Below, one piece after another: positions 35,251-44,133 of a stretch of DNA of 64,000 bases. A program made the position numbers and the translations under genes. The stretch comes from Acidisoma sp965199065. GTDB taxonomy: Bacteria > Pseudomonadota > Alphaproteobacteria > Acetobacterales > Acetobacteraceae. The notes beneath the pieces were generated by a model that did not search any database, was not told where the DNA came from, and saw only the letters and a program-made list of their open reading frames with translations. Within the stretch, counting starts at the first letter, position 1. Each line of letters begins with the position of its first letter. The DNA lies in contig NZ_CBDAQN010000003.1 in NCBI RefSeq assembly GCF_965199065.1, positions 310,001 through 374,000 of the forward strand, written 5' to 3'.

Positions 35251-35952
35251 TCACAACTTTTGGTAAGTCACCACCGAACCGTCTGGCGCGGGAAAAGACA
35301 AGCCCACCCAGTTCAAGCTGTCGTCGAAAAACGTGTCGAAGTGCAGGTCGCCGCTGACATGATACCGGTTGGCGCGGATCGCGCTGCCATCCGCGAGCTT
35401 AACTCCGGCAGGACCCAGATCGGTCACCACGGGATGCATCAGCTTGCCGTCCTGCGTGTTGATCATCGGCCCGTTGAGCATCGCGTGGTTCCACTGCGAG
35501 GTCGGCAAAGCGTTGCGCGGGGCAACATAGGTGTCGGGGCGAGCCGAGCCGCGCGCCATGAACTGGCTGCCGTTGCGCCAACCCTGCGCGTAATAGTGCG
35601 AGCCGTTCTTGATCGTGGTTGCCGCGAAGCTGAGGAGCTGCCCGTCCTCCCAGCTCTCCGTCTCGTGGTGATGCAGGCGATAGACCGGGATCATCGCGAG
35701 CGTCACCCTGATCGAGACATCGACGAAAACGGTGAGCCGGCTCCCCTCCTGCTGGAAGGTGAGCGTCTCCTGGCCGATCACGCTGCCATGGCGGATGATG
35801 TTGAAGGCGAGACGGCCACCCGGCGGCACCGTCTGTGCGAAAGCCTGCCCGCGCGTCAGCAGCAGAGCAGCGCCCCCGGCCGCCATCTTGGCCGCGCCGC
35901 CCAGGATCACCCGCCGGCCCTGCGGTCGCATGGAGGGAAGGCGCCCCGTCAT
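35251..35952 (-). CDS. DUF6134 family exported protein
   Basis: The 233-residue protein has an N-terminus MRPQGRRVILGGAAKMAAGG, where the Arg-Arg and hydrophobic stretch suggest Tat or Sec export. The mature region is a beta-rich domain with LAFNIIRHGSVIGQE, YRLHHHETESWEDGQL and DGSAIRANRYHVSGD, as in DUF6134 (formerly grouped near DUF3108). These may bind lipids or glycans in the periplasm. It is 9 bases upstream of the MBL hydrolase gene and likely cotranscribed. Confidence 0.82.
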   Translation of the reverse strand: MTGRLPSMRPQGRRVILGGAAKMAAGGAALLLTRGQAFAQTVPPGGRLAFNIIRHGSVIGQETLTFQQEGSRLTVFVDVSIRVTLAMIPVYRLHHHETESWEDGQLLSFAATTIKNGSHYYAQGWRNGSQFMARGSARPDTYVAPRNALPTSQWNHAMLNGPMINTQDGKLMHPVVTDLGPAGVKLADGSAIRANRYHVSGDLHFDTFFDDSLNWVGLSFPAPDGSVVTYQKL

Positions 35953-36260
35953 GCGGACGTTTCCGTCGCGGTGCCTCGATCTCTGGCGACCAGTGCCGCC
36001 CAGCCTTCTCCACCGCCGATACGCTGGCGTTTATCCATCCTCATCAGGCTTATCTCCCTCTGGACCATGCGGTCGTCAGACGCGCGAATGCAGCGCCCAG
36101 CGTCTTCGGGCGGCGCACGGAAACAGGCTCCGCTGCGTCCCGGACATGCCCCTGATAACCAATCGCGCTGCTTCCGGATGCAGCTGCCCCATCGCAAAAC
36201 GGTGAGCCGCATGCCGAGGACACTGGCGACACGCCGCGCTTTTCGTGCAAGAATCCGTGC
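35953..36260. other. Intergenic region, 308 bases
   Basis: The stretch lies between divergent genes (DUF6134 and SixA). No convincing coding frame, RNA or repeat is seen. It must hold the two outward promoters, but no -35/-10 pair stands out. Confidence 0.6.
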
Positions 36261-36791
36261 ATGCGCCAGCTTTTACTTCTGCGCCACGCCAAGTCCAGTT
36301 GGGAGGACGCCAACCTCACCGACCACGACCGGCCGCTTGATGCGGAAGGTCAGTCCGCCGCGAAAGCCGTGCGGACAGCCATCGCGCGGCTCGGCCTCAT
36401 GCCTCAGCTCGTCCTGGTATCGTCGGCCCGCCGCACGCGCGAAACGCTGGAGCTGCTGGAGCCGCTGGAGAGCGGGCCGTGCGTCCGACGCCTGCCCGAC
36501 CTCTACCTCGCCAGCCCGCGCCAGCTTCTCGATGCGGTGGCGGAGGTGTCCGCCGACACGACGAGCATCCTGATCATCGGGCATAACCCTGGCCTGCACG
36601 ACCTGGCGATGATGCTCGCGGGGGCGCATGCCATGAGCCTTGGCCACTCGGGGAGCAGACGCCTCGCCCGCAGCTTCCCGACAGCGGCTCTCGCCGAATT
36701 TTCGGTCGCCGGCGATTGGCGGAGCCTGCCGGACGGTGCGCGGCTGATCCGGTTCGTCACCCCGCATGACCTAGAGCAGGCAGCAACCTGA
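36261..36791 (+). CDS. SixA-type histidine phosphatase
   Basis: The 176-residue phosphatase has the LLRHAKSSW signature with the catalytic His (residue 9), SSARRTRETLELL, and IIGHNPGLHDLA with a second His. SixA proteins remove phosphate from phospho-His proteins such as the phosphotransferase system. The C-terminal region from about 125 is variable. Its stop and the next start share one base (TGATG), so it is coupled to the CYTH/CHAD protein. Confidence 0.92.
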   Translation: MRQLLLLRHAKSSWEDANLTDHDRPLDAEGQSAAKAVRTAIARLGLMPQLVLVSSARRTRETLELLEPLESGPCVRRLPDLYLASPRQLLDAVAEVSADTTSILIIGHNPGLHDLAMMLAGAHAMSLGHSGSRRLARSFPTAALAEFSVAGDWRSLPDGARLIRFVTPHDLEQAAT

Positions 36792-38365
36792 TGTCCGACG
36801 ATGTTTCCTGCGCCAATCCGGTGGTGACACTGGAGCTGGTTTGCCCGGCGGACATGGTGGGCGCGCTCGAGCGACACCCGGCGCTCAAGGCCGCGGGGCG
36901 CCGGCCGCGTCCGCGGGCGTTGCGGCAGACGTGGTACGACACCGCGGAACATGAGTGCGCTCGCCAGGATCTCGCCTTGGCCGAGATCGCCGGCGAGTGG
37001 CGCATCGGACGCGTGGGCCTTGGCTGGCCGCGGCGTCCCGGAACGGCGTTGCCTGTGCTGGCGTCTGCGATCCATCCGGCGGCGCTCGAGGAAAAGCTCG
37101 GCATCGACCTGCCCGGGCCGCTGCAGCCGGTCGCGCGCCTCACCGGCCAGATCCGGCGGTTGACCCCCGCCCATGAGGGCGTGCGCCTGGATTGCCGCAT
37201 CCTCAGCGGAACCCTCGCGGCCATGACGCATCATGGTCCTGACGCGCCCGAGCGCGCCATCCTGCGCATCGAGATCGAGGGGCCGCTCGCCGCCGCCTTG
37301 GCACTCGCCCGAACCGTCGCCCGCGACCTGCCGGCGACACCCAGCCTGGTCACGCTGCCGCAGGAAGCTCTGCTGCTGGCGGGGGCCAAGCTGCGCCCGC
37401 TGCCGGCGCCGGCGCTCGACCCTGCCATGCCAACGGACGAGGCGTTGGCGATCCTGACCTCCGGGCTGGTGTCGACGTTCCTCACCCGGCTTGGGCAGAT
37501 CGAAGCGCGAACCGGCGCCGAGCCTGTCCATCAGGCCCGTGTGACGCTTCGCCGCCTGCGGGCGTTGATGCTGGCCTTCCGCCCGGTGCTGCGCGACATC
37601 GAGGTAACGCTCAAGCCGCCTCTCGCCAACCTCAAGGAGGTCCTGGGGCCTGCCCGGGATTGGGACGTGTTCCTGTCCGAGACGGTGGACCCGCTTGCCC
37701 GCAGCCTGGATGCGGCCGATGCGGTGACCGATTGGCTAAAGCAGGCGGCGGTCCTGCGCCGCGATGCGGCCTACCTCGCCCTGAATGATTGGCTGAAGGG
37801 GCCCGCCTTCCGAGATCTTGCCTTGAGGCTCATCGGGCTAAGCCTGGGGCATGGCTGGCGCCTGCCGGAAGCGGCGCCCGCACTGGAAAATGTGGCCGAG
37901 CCGGATGCCGCCACGGTGGCGGCGGCGCCGACAGCTGACGAAGCGCCGAACCTGATCGGGCCATACACTCTGAAGTGCCTCGAGCACCGCTGGAAAAAGA
38001 CGGCGCGGCCAACTCACGAACTGGCGGAGATGCCGCCGCCGGAACTCCACGGGTTGCGCATCAAATGCAAGAAGCTCCGCTACCAGACCGAGATGTTCCT
38101 GGATGTGGTGCCGGGGAAAAGCGGCCGACGGCTGATCAAGCGGCTTTCCCAGGCGCAGGAAACGATGGGGATGCTGAACGACGGCGCGGTCGCGACGGAA
38201 CTGGTGCGTAGCCTTCGCCCCGCCGGGCAGAATGAAGCCACTGACCACGTACTGGCGGCTGAGGCCATCGGCCTCATCCGAGGCTATGGTGTAGGTCATG
38301 CCCGCGACAGTCGTGAAGCGGTGATGCAGGCCTGGCGCAAACTCGTGCGGCACGATCCGTTTTAA
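36791..38365 (+). CDS. CYTH/CHAD domain protein
   Basis: The 524-residue protein has a degenerate CYTH-like N-terminus (residues 1-200; the ExExK metal motif is missing, VTLELV remains) and a CHAD domain from about 225, with VHQARVTLRRLRALMLAF and LHGLRIKCKKLRYQTEMF, rich in conserved Lys/Arg/His. CHAD domains bind polyphosphate. The CYTH part is therefore probably not a catalytic triphosphatase. The coupling to a SixA phosphatase suggests a phosphate- or polyphosphate-related role. Confidence 0.9.
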   Translation: MSDDVSCANPVVTLELVCPADMVGALERHPALKAAGRRPRPRALRQTWYDTAEHECARQDLALAEIAGEWRIGRVGLGWPRRPGTALPVLASAIHPAALEEKLGIDLPGPLQPVARLTGQIRRLTPAHEGVRLDCRILSGTLAAMTHHGPDAPERAILRIEIEGPLAAALALARTVARDLPATPSLVTLPQEALLLAGAKLRPLPAPALDPAMPTDEALAILTSGLVSTFLTRLGQIEARTGAEPVHQARVTLRRLRALMLAFRPVLRDIEVTLKPPLANLKEVLGPARDWDVFLSETVDPLARSLDAADAVTDWLKQAAVLRRDAAYLALNDWLKGPAFRDLALRLIGLSLGHGWRLPEAAPALENVAEPDAATVAAAPTADEAPNLIGPYTLKCLEHRWKKTARPTHELAEMPPPELHGLRIKCKKLRYQTEMFLDVVPGKSGRRLIKRLSQAQETMGMLNDGAVATELVRSLRPAGQNEATDHVLAAEAIGLIRGYGVGHARDSREAVMQAWRKLVRHDPF

Positions 38366-38585
38366 CACCTCCGATTTTGATCCGGTCGGTTCTGACAGCG
38401 CAATCTGCCCGGCTGTTCTGATCGGATCTGCCCCGCGCGCTTACCGGTTCATGCTGCAGGCGCGAACGTTGCCACGACTGCAGGTCCAGCTTATGTCAAG
38501 GCTTCTCTGATCCGGTCCTCTTGTGGTTCGTCGCGGACCGCCGGAGCACCGGTCACACGCACAACCTGAGCATGAGGGCGGCGGA

Positions 38586-39893
38586 ATGAGTGACACGGCC
38601 AAGGACGCGGTGACGGTTTCGCTAGGAACCTCCAACAAGACGGCGGTTCTTCCGCTGATACACGGCACCATCGGGCCGCCGGTTGCCGATATCCGCAAGC
38701 TTTACAGCGATCTGGGCATTTTCACCTTCGACCCAGGCTATGGCGGCACCGCCGCCTGCGACAGCAAGATCACCTACATCGACGGCGACGAGGGCGTGCT
38801 GCTGCATCGCGGCTACCCGATCGAACAGCTCGCGGAGCATTCGACCTTCCTCGAAGTTGCCTACCTGCTCGTCAATGGCGAGTTGCCGACGGCGGTGGAG
38901 ATGGAGGATTTCCACCTCGGCGTGACGCACCACACGATGGTGCATGAGCAGCTGCGCAGCTTCTTCCAGGGCTTCCGGCGCGACGCGCACCCCATGGCGG
39001 TGCTCTGCGGCGTCGTCGGCGCGCTCTCGGCCTTTTACCACGACAGCCTGGACATCAATAACCCCGAGCACCGCCGCATCAGCGCCTTCCGCCTGATCGC
39101 GAAGCTGCCGACGATCGCCGCCTGGGCCTACAAATACTCGATCGGCCAGCCCTTCATGTACCCGCGCAACGACCTCGGCTACGCGGCCAACTTTCTCTAC
39201 ATGATGAACGCCGTTCCGGCCGAACCGTTTGAGGTCAATCCGATCCTGGCGCGCGCCATGGACCGCATCCTTATCCTGCACGCCGACCATGAGCAGAACG
39301 CTTCGACCAGCACGGTGCGCCTCGCCGGTTCGACGGGCGCCAACCCCTTCGCCTGCATCGCCGCCGGCATCGCCTCGCTCTGGGGTCCCGCCCACGGCGG
39401 CGCCAACGAGGCGGTGCTCAAGATGCTCGGCGAGATCGGGCACAAGGACAACATTCCGGACTTCATCGCCAAGGTGAAGGACAAGACGAGCCATATCCGG
39501 CTGATGGGCTTCGGCCACCGCGTCTACCGCAACTACGACCCTCGCGCGAAGATCATGCAGCAGACCTGCCACGAGGTTCTCAACGAGTTGGGGATCAAGA
39601 ACGAGCCGCTGCTCGACCTCGCGATGGAGCTGGAGCACATCGCAACCACCGACCCTTACTTCGTCGAGCGGAAGCTGTATCCAAACGTCGATTTCTATTC
39701 GGGCATCATCCTGAAGGCGATGGGCTTCCCGACGAGCATGTTCACCGTGCTGTTCGCGGTGGCGCGCACGGTCGGCTGGATCAGCCAGTGGAAGGAGATG
39801 GTCGAGGACCCAGCGAACCGCATCGGCCGCCCGCGCCAGATCTACACGGGCGCCGCGCAGCGCGACTACTTGCCAGCGAGCGCGCGCGGGTAG
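38586..39893 (+). CDS. gltA: Citrate synthase (type II)
   Basis: The 435-residue enzyme condenses acetyl-CoA with oxaloacetate. Catalytic residues are His in LILHADHEQNASTST, His in GFGHRVYRNYDPRA and Asp in LYPNVDFYSGI, with NADH-sensitive-type features in the N-terminus (YDSKITYIDGDEG-like ACDSKITYIDGDEG). The ATG at 38586 follows a GGCGGCGGA-type ribosome-binding site; a longer frame upstream is not needed. It has a free-standing 220-base upstream region. Confidence 0.97.
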   Translation: MSDTAKDAVTVSLGTSNKTAVLPLIHGTIGPPVADIRKLYSDLGIFTFDPGYGGTAACDSKITYIDGDEGVLLHRGYPIEQLAEHSTFLEVAYLLVNGELPTAVEMEDFHLGVTHHTMVHEQLRSFFQGFRRDAHPMAVLCGVVGALSAFYHDSLDINNPEHRRISAFRLIAKLPTIAAWAYKYSIGQPFMYPRNDLGYAANFLYMMNAVPAEPFEVNPILARAMDRILILHADHEQNASTSTVRLAGSTGANPFACIAAGIASLWGPAHGGANEAVLKMLGEIGHKDNIPDFIAKVKDKTSHIRLMGFGHRVYRNYDPRAKIMQQTCHEVLNELGIKNEPLLDLAMELEHIATTDPYFVERKLYPNVDFYSGIILKAMGFPTSMFTVLFAVARTVGWISQWKEMVEDPANRIGRPRQIYTGAAQRDYLPASARG

Positions 39894-39989
39894 CTTCGCG
39901 GATAATGCGCGGCGTCCATTCCGGCGTCGCGCATATCGCCGTGCCTGCCGAAGGCGTGGCAGTACCGAGAAGCGCTACTCAACGAGAGC

Positions 39990-40865
39990 TTAAGCCGCCG
40001 GAACTCCAAGTTTCGCCATGACCGCCGTCGCACGATTCGGGTAGTCCGTCGTCAGGGCGCCGACGCCCCAGCCTATCAGCCGCGCCATGTCTCCAGGGTC
40101 GTTCACAGTCCACGGGTTGACCAGGACGCCCAGAGCAGCCGCCTCGGCAACTTCGGGCTCGGTCAGCGTGGTGAAATCCGGGCCCCAGACCGTGCCGCCC
40201 TCGGCAGCAACCGCCCGTAGCACCGATCCACCGAAATCTGCCGGCGACGGGCCGTCCCACCACAGCCGCGCGCTCGCGAAAGTGTCAGCGTCCGTCAGAA
40301 AGCCGAGACTGAGGTCTGGCCGGATGCGGCGCAGATAGCGCAGGCCGCGCCAGTCGAAGGAGGTGATGCGTGCCCGCGCACCAGCGCCCGCGCGGTCCAG
40401 AACGGAGAGAACGGCGTCTGCCATCGCCTCCGGCGCCACTGTCCACTCCGGATGATCCGGGAAGGTCTTCAACTCGATCGCCAGCATCGACGGCGAACCC
40501 AAAGCGACAACGTCCTCAAGGCGAGGCATCGGCACGCGATCCATCGCCCTCTGCTCGGGAAAGGCCTCCGCCTGGGCCGAGCCCGGTCGAATGCGGCCCA
40601 CATCAAATCCCGCCAGGTCGGCGTAATCGAGATCGCGGAGCCGAATCTCGGGCGACGATATCCACGATCCGTCGGGGTCGCGCGTCAGCAGCGGATCGAG
40701 AAATGGATCATGGCTGAGCACGGGAACCGCATCGGCCGTCAGAGCGACGTCCATCTCGATCGCGGTCACGCCAAGCGCCAAAGCTCCAGCAAACCCTGCC
40801 AGAGTGTTCTCTGGCCATAGGCCGCGCGCACCCCGGTGACCGTGCAGCTCAAACGGGCGCGGCAT
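39990..40865 (-). CDS. Glycerophosphodiester phosphodiesterase
   Basis: The 291-residue GDPD-family hydrolase has the motif HGHRGARGLWPENTLAGF and the acidic AIEMDVALTADAVPVLSHDP, with metal-binding and catalytic Glu/Asp/His residues. It splits glycerophosphodiesters to an alcohol and glycerol 3-phosphate. No signal peptide is seen, so it should act in the cytoplasm (UgpQ-like). A small hypothetical gene lies 20 bases upstream on the same strand. Confidence 0.93.
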   Translation of the reverse strand: MPRPFELHGHRGARGLWPENTLAGFAGALALGVTAIEMDVALTADAVPVLSHDPFLDPLLTRDPDGSWISSPEIRLRDLDYADLAGFDVGRIRPGSAQAEAFPEQRAMDRVPMPRLEDVVALGSPSMLAIELKTFPDHPEWTVAPEAMADAVLSVLDRAGAGARARITSFDWRGLRYLRRIRPDLSLGFLTDADTFASARLWWDGPSPADFGGSVLRAVAAEGGTVWGPDFTTLTEPEVAEAAALGVLVNPWTVNDPGDMARLIGWGVGALTTDYPNRATAVMAKLGVPAA

Positions 40866-40885
40866 CGCGCGAAAAGATCGTCAGG

Positions 40886-41194
40886 CTAGTCGCAGTCGCA
40901 TCCGGGCGTGGGGCCGGCATCGGCGCGGATGACGTGGTGGTCGATCCACTCGGCAACCAGACGACGCGCCTCATCCACGGAGGATTCCGGGTGGTGGATC
41001 CGATAGAGGGTCGTGCAGGCGCGGAACGACTCCAGGTCCCCGTTGCCATGAACCCTGAGCTCGCGATACGCGGTAACGACAGCGCGCTCACAACGGCGAG
41101 CGATGGTGCTGAACTCGCGCCCCATCCTGCAAAAGCTCCTGCTTGCCTCTCGCACACGACTGCCCGCGATCCGGGTTGCCATAGCGACCCTCAT
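40886..41194 (-). CDS. Small hypothetical protein
   Basis: The 102-residue protein has no signal peptide. It contains two conserved-looking stretches, FCRMGREFSTIARRCERAVVTAYRELRV split at about residue 35 as a helix, and DEARRLVAEWIDHHV, and ends in Cys-rich GCDCD. It has ordinary codon use and lies 20 bases upstream of the GDPD gene, so it may be cotranscribed with it. Two other frames here are open but less gene-like. Function is unknown. Confidence 0.6.
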   Translation of the reverse strand: MRVAMATRIAGSRVREASRSFCRMGREFSTIARRCERAVVTAYRELRVHGNGDLESFRACTTLYRIHHPESSVDEARRLVAEWIDHHVIRADAGPTPGCDCD

Positions 41195-41326
41195 CCATTA
41201 GCGCCATGCGGCTGCTCATTCAAGGCAGGCAAAAGGCGCAGCTGCGGTCGCGCCTGGGCAAGGTGCGCCTTGCGGGGCTGGTCCAATCCGGTAGAGATTG
41301 AGCCTTGATCTGGATCGGAGCGACGA

Positions 41327-42055
41327 ATGACGGCCTTATCCCGCAAACTCGCCGGACATGCGAGCGACTGGGATCGCGACGCGGCCATGACGACCGCCCG
41401 CATCCTGCTTGAGATCAAAGCCATCAACTTCCGGCCCGAGGAACCCTATACCTTCACCTCCGGCTGGAAGGCCCCGGTCTATATCGACTGCCGCAGGATC
41501 ATCTACTTCCCGCAGGCGCGCACCAAAATCTCGCAGCTGGCGGTCGAGAAGATCCAGCGCCACATCGGCTATGAGTCGGTCGAGGCAATCGCCGGTGGCG
41601 AAACGGCCGGCATCCCCTACGCCGCATGGATTTCGGACCGCATGGGCCTCCCCATGTCCTACGTGCGGAAGAAACCGAAAGGCTTCGGCCGCAACGCCCT
41701 CATCGAAGGCGATGTCCCGGAGGGCCGCCAGACCCTGCTCGTCGAGGACCTGACGACCGACGGACAGTCCAAGATCCGCTTCGCGCAGTCCCTCCGCGAT
41801 GCCGGCGCCATCTGCCACCACGCCTTCGTCGTCTTCTTCTACGGCGTCTTCGAGGGCAGCCTGGAGACGCTCGCCGAGAACGACATCGCGTTGCACTACC
41901 TGGCGACGTGGTGGGACGTGCTGGAGGCCTGCCGCGAGCGCCCCTACTTTTCGGAGGAGGCGATGGCGGAAGTCCACCGGTTCCTCGAGGCGCCGGCTGC
42001 ATGGTCGGCGGCACGCGGCGGGGCCACGTCCAACAAGGGCAAGCCTGACGAGTGA
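41327..42055 (+). CDS. pyrE: Orotate phosphoribosyltransferase
   Basis: The 242-residue enzyme makes orotidine 5'-phosphate from orotate and PRPP. The PRPP loop TLLVEDLTTDGQSK and the Lys-rich flexible loop VRKKPKGFGRNA are present, along with EEPYTFTSGWKAPVYIDCR in the N-terminal hood. GGAG lies 9 bases ahead of the ATG at 41327. The C-terminal extension of about 25 residues is longer than in the enterobacterial enzyme, as in alphaproteobacteria. Confidence 0.96.
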   Translation: MTALSRKLAGHASDWDRDAAMTTARILLEIKAINFRPEEPYTFTSGWKAPVYIDCRRIIYFPQARTKISQLAVEKIQRHIGYESVEAIAGGETAGIPYAAWISDRMGLPMSYVRKKPKGFGRNALIEGDVPEGRQTLLVEDLTTDGQSKIRFAQSLRDAGAICHHAFVVFFYGVFEGSLETLAENDIALHYLATWWDVLEACRERPYFSEEAMAEVHRFLEAPAAWSAARGGATSNKGKPDE

Positions 42056-42106
42056 TTGCCGGGCCACCCCCGCGGCATGCGCTCGGTCGCGCATGGCTGC
42101 CGCGGT

Positions 42107-42135
42107 TTGACACGGCCGGAACGGATCCTTAGAAG
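42107..42135 (+). promoter_or_regulatory. Probable rpsD promoter
   Basis: TTGACA (42107-42112) and TAGAAG (42130-42135) are spaced by 17 bases, about 200 bases upstream of rpsD and 52 bases after pyrE. The -35 is perfect and the -10 is weak. Confidence 0.55.
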
Positions 42136-42332
42136 CCCGCCATTGCCGGGAACGTGGACGATCCAAGGCCTTCCGAGGATCGCCCCGCCACCCAAAGCGC
42201 AATCGGGCGGATGCCCCTGCCTCAGTCGTTAAGACGGAGGCTGGTGGTGCCGCCCTTTCGCTGTCTCCGCACGCATCTTCGATCGTCGGGGGCCGGGATG
42301 GACTACTGGCGCAACACGAGAAGGAGCCGCGC

Positions 42333-42947
42333 GTGACCAAGCGCCTCGAGAGTAAGTACAAGATCAACCGCCGCCTCGGCGTAAACCTGTGGGGCCGTTC
42401 GAAGTCCCCCATTTCCAAGCGGGACTACGGTCCCGGTCAGCATGGCCAGCGCCGCAAGAAGCCGAGCGACTTCGGCGTGCAGTTGATGGCGAAGCAGAAG
42501 CTGAAGGGCTACTACGGCAACATCAGCGAGAAGCAGTTCCAGAAGTACTATCAGGAGGCTGTCCGCCGTAAGGGCGACACCAGCGAGAACCTGATCGAGC
42601 TGCTGGAGCGCCGCCTGGATACCGTGATTTACCGTATGAAACTCGCCGTCACGCCCTTCGCCGCCCGGCAGTTCGTGTCCCATGGACATCTGATGGTGAA
42701 CGGCAGGCGGGTGAACATCGCGTCGTATCTCGTTGCCAACGACGACGTGATCGAGGTCCGCGACAAGTCCAAGCAATTGGCCGTGGTGCTCGATGCCTCG
42801 CAAAGCGGCGAGCGCGACATCCCGGAGTATCTCGAGGTCGATCATCGCGCGATGAAGGGCCGCTACCTCCGTGCGCCGAAGCTGGCCGATGTGCCGTTCC
42901 CGGTGCAGATGGAGCCTAACCTGGTCGTCGAGTTCTACTCGCGCTGA
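42333..42947 (+). CDS. rpsD: 30S ribosomal protein S4
   Basis: The 204-residue S4 protein starts with GTG at 42333 after AAGGAG (42321-42326). It begins MTKRLESKYKINRRLGVNLW, contains the S4 RNA-binding domain (FVSHGHLMVNGRRVNIASY) and ends VVEFYSR. It is a primary 16S rRNA binder. Here it stands alone with its own promoter and terminator, away from the alpha operon, as in most alphaproteobacteria. Confidence 0.98.
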   Translation: MTKRLESKYKINRRLGVNLWGRSKSPISKRDYGPGQHGQRRKKPSDFGVQLMAKQKLKGYYGNISEKQFQKYYQEAVRRKGDTSENLIELLERRLDTVIYRMKLAVTPFAARQFVSHGHLMVNGRRVNIASYLVANDDVIEVRDKSKQLAVVLDASQSGERDIPEYLEVDHRAMKGRYLRAPKLADVPFPVQMEPNLVVEFYSR

Positions 42948-42973
42948 TCAGGATCTCACGAGGTTTGAACGGA

Positions 42974-42996
42974 GGGCGCCGCGAGGCGCCCTTTTT
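42974..42996 (+). terminator. Intrinsic terminator of rpsD
   Basis: GGGCGCC (42974-42980), loop GCGA and GGCGCCC (42985-42991) form a perfect 7-pair stem, directly followed by five T residues (42992-42996). This is a textbook intrinsic terminator, 27 bases after the rpsD stop. Confidence 0.92.
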
Positions 42997-43010
42997 CGTA
43001 TGAGGTGGCG

Positions 43011-43571
43011 ATGTCCGGTCCGCATCTCGTGACGCCGCACCTTGTTCTCAGGCGCATGACCCTGGACGACGCGCCGAGTATGCATGCGGTCCTGAGCGAC
43101 CCGGACGCCATGCGTTATTGGTCCACTCTGCCCCATAGTGATCTGGCGGTAACCGAGGAATGGATCGGCCGCACAATCGCCAGCGTGGCCGCAGGTGAGG
43201 GCGATGACTTCGCGGTGCTGCTGAACGATACCGTCATCGGCAAAGCAGGCCTGTGGAGGAGCCACGAAATCGGCATCATCCTGGCACGGCAAGCCTGGGG
43301 ACGAGGCTTGGCGTCGGAAGCCTTGGCAGCCGTCATAGAACGGGCATTCGGCCAAGGCGTCGACCATATCGTCGCCGACATCGACCCCAGAAACGCGGCG
43401 TCTATCCGTCTCTTTGAGAAGCTCGGGTTCCGCTATAACGGTTCCGAGAAGGACACCGTTCTACTGGGGGACCTGTGGACTGACAGTGTCTACCTCCTCC
43501 TCACGCCGGGCGGCTGGTCATCCAGAAACCAGATCCGCGGATCGACGCTTCGACCCGCTGATCACGATTAG
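43011..43571 (+). CDS. GNAT-family N-acetyltransferase
   Basis: The 186-residue protein starts at ATG 43011, directly after the rpsD terminator, with TGAGGTGG just upstream. It has the RimJ/RimL-type layout: LVTPHLVLRRMTLDDAPSMH at the start, the acetyl-CoA loop RQAWGRGLASEALAAVIE and the late motif DPRNAASIRLFEKLGFRY. It transfers acetyl groups from acetyl-CoA to an amine, for instance on a protein N-terminus, amino acid or antibiotic. The substrate is unknown. Confidence 0.92.
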   Translation: MSGPHLVTPHLVLRRMTLDDAPSMHAVLSDPDAMRYWSTLPHSDLAVTEEWIGRTIASVAAGEGDDFAVLLNDTVIGKAGLWRSHEIGIILARQAWGRGLASEALAAVIERAFGQGVDHIVADIDPRNAASIRLFEKLGFRYNGSEKDTVLLGDLWTDSVYLLLTPGGWSSRNQIRGSTLRPADHD

Positions 43572-43594
43572 GCGGATGGTGCAGCCCTTGGCCG

Positions 43595-43981
43595 TTACGG
43601 CGCCTGGTAATAGACCGGCGGCGGTGGCGGCGCGTAGTAGACCGGCGGCGGAGCCGCATAAATGACGGGCGGAGCCGCGTAATAAACCGGCGGTGGCGCG
43701 TAAACCGGGGCAGCCAGCGCACTGCCGACGGCAGCGCCAACTGCAAGGCCTAGAATGCCGCTGGCGACAGCCGCGCCTGCACCATAGCCCCCATGATAGC
43801 CGCCATAGCCACCGTAACCCCCGTGATAGCCGCCGTAGCCGCCATGGTAACCGCCATAGCCGCCGTGCCAGTTCTGGGCGTGAGCCGCTGGAGCCGTCAG
43901 AGCGATGGGTGTCGCGATGCCGGCGACCAAAGCCGCAGCCGCAAAGCCACGCAAGAAGCGGAAACGCGAGAAAATAGACAT
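43595..43981 (-). CDS. Exported Gly/Tyr-repeat and Pro/Tyr-rich protein
   Basis: The 128-residue protein has a signal peptide (FAAAALVAGIATPIALTAPAAHA) followed by a GGYGGYHGG tandem block, a glycine-zipper-like hydrophobic stretch (ASGILGLAVGAAVGSALAA), and a tail of APPPVYY repeats. It is low in complexity and is likely a cell-envelope or secreted structural protein. Such proteins are often stress-related, though no family function is proven. It is convergent with the GNAT gene. Confidence 0.78.
   Translation of the reverse strand: MSIFSRFRFLRGFAAAALVAGIATPIALTAPAAHAQNWHGGYGGYHGGYGGYHGGYGGYGGYHGGYGAGAAVASGILGLAVGAAVGSALAAPVYAPPPVYYAAPPVIYAAPPPVYYAPPPPPVYYQAP
43783..43867. repeat. Tandem GGYGGYH codon repeat
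   Basis: This stretch encodes the Gly-Gly-Tyr (with His) repeats of the exported protein. The units are imperfect at DNA level and in frame, so length changes would mostly preserve the frame. Confidence 0.8.
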
Positions 43982-44133
43982 GTTTGTCTCCTTTCAACGC
44001 AGGATTTAAGGCCGAAAGGTAACCAGATGATTACCGGATCTGCCCGATGCATTGCTTACGCTGCTAGTTAGACGGTGGTTGCGTCCGTTGTAGGGCAGAG
44101 CTTGCACAAAGCCGCCGCAATGGCGCGGGTCAG

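Noticed and set aside
36791..37390. CYTH domain as a triphosphatase or class IV adenylate cyclase
   Set aside because: The ExExK metal-binding motif is missing.
43783..43867. CRISPR-like short tandem repeats
   Set aside because: These are in-frame Gly-Gly-Tyr codons of an exported protein, without spacers.
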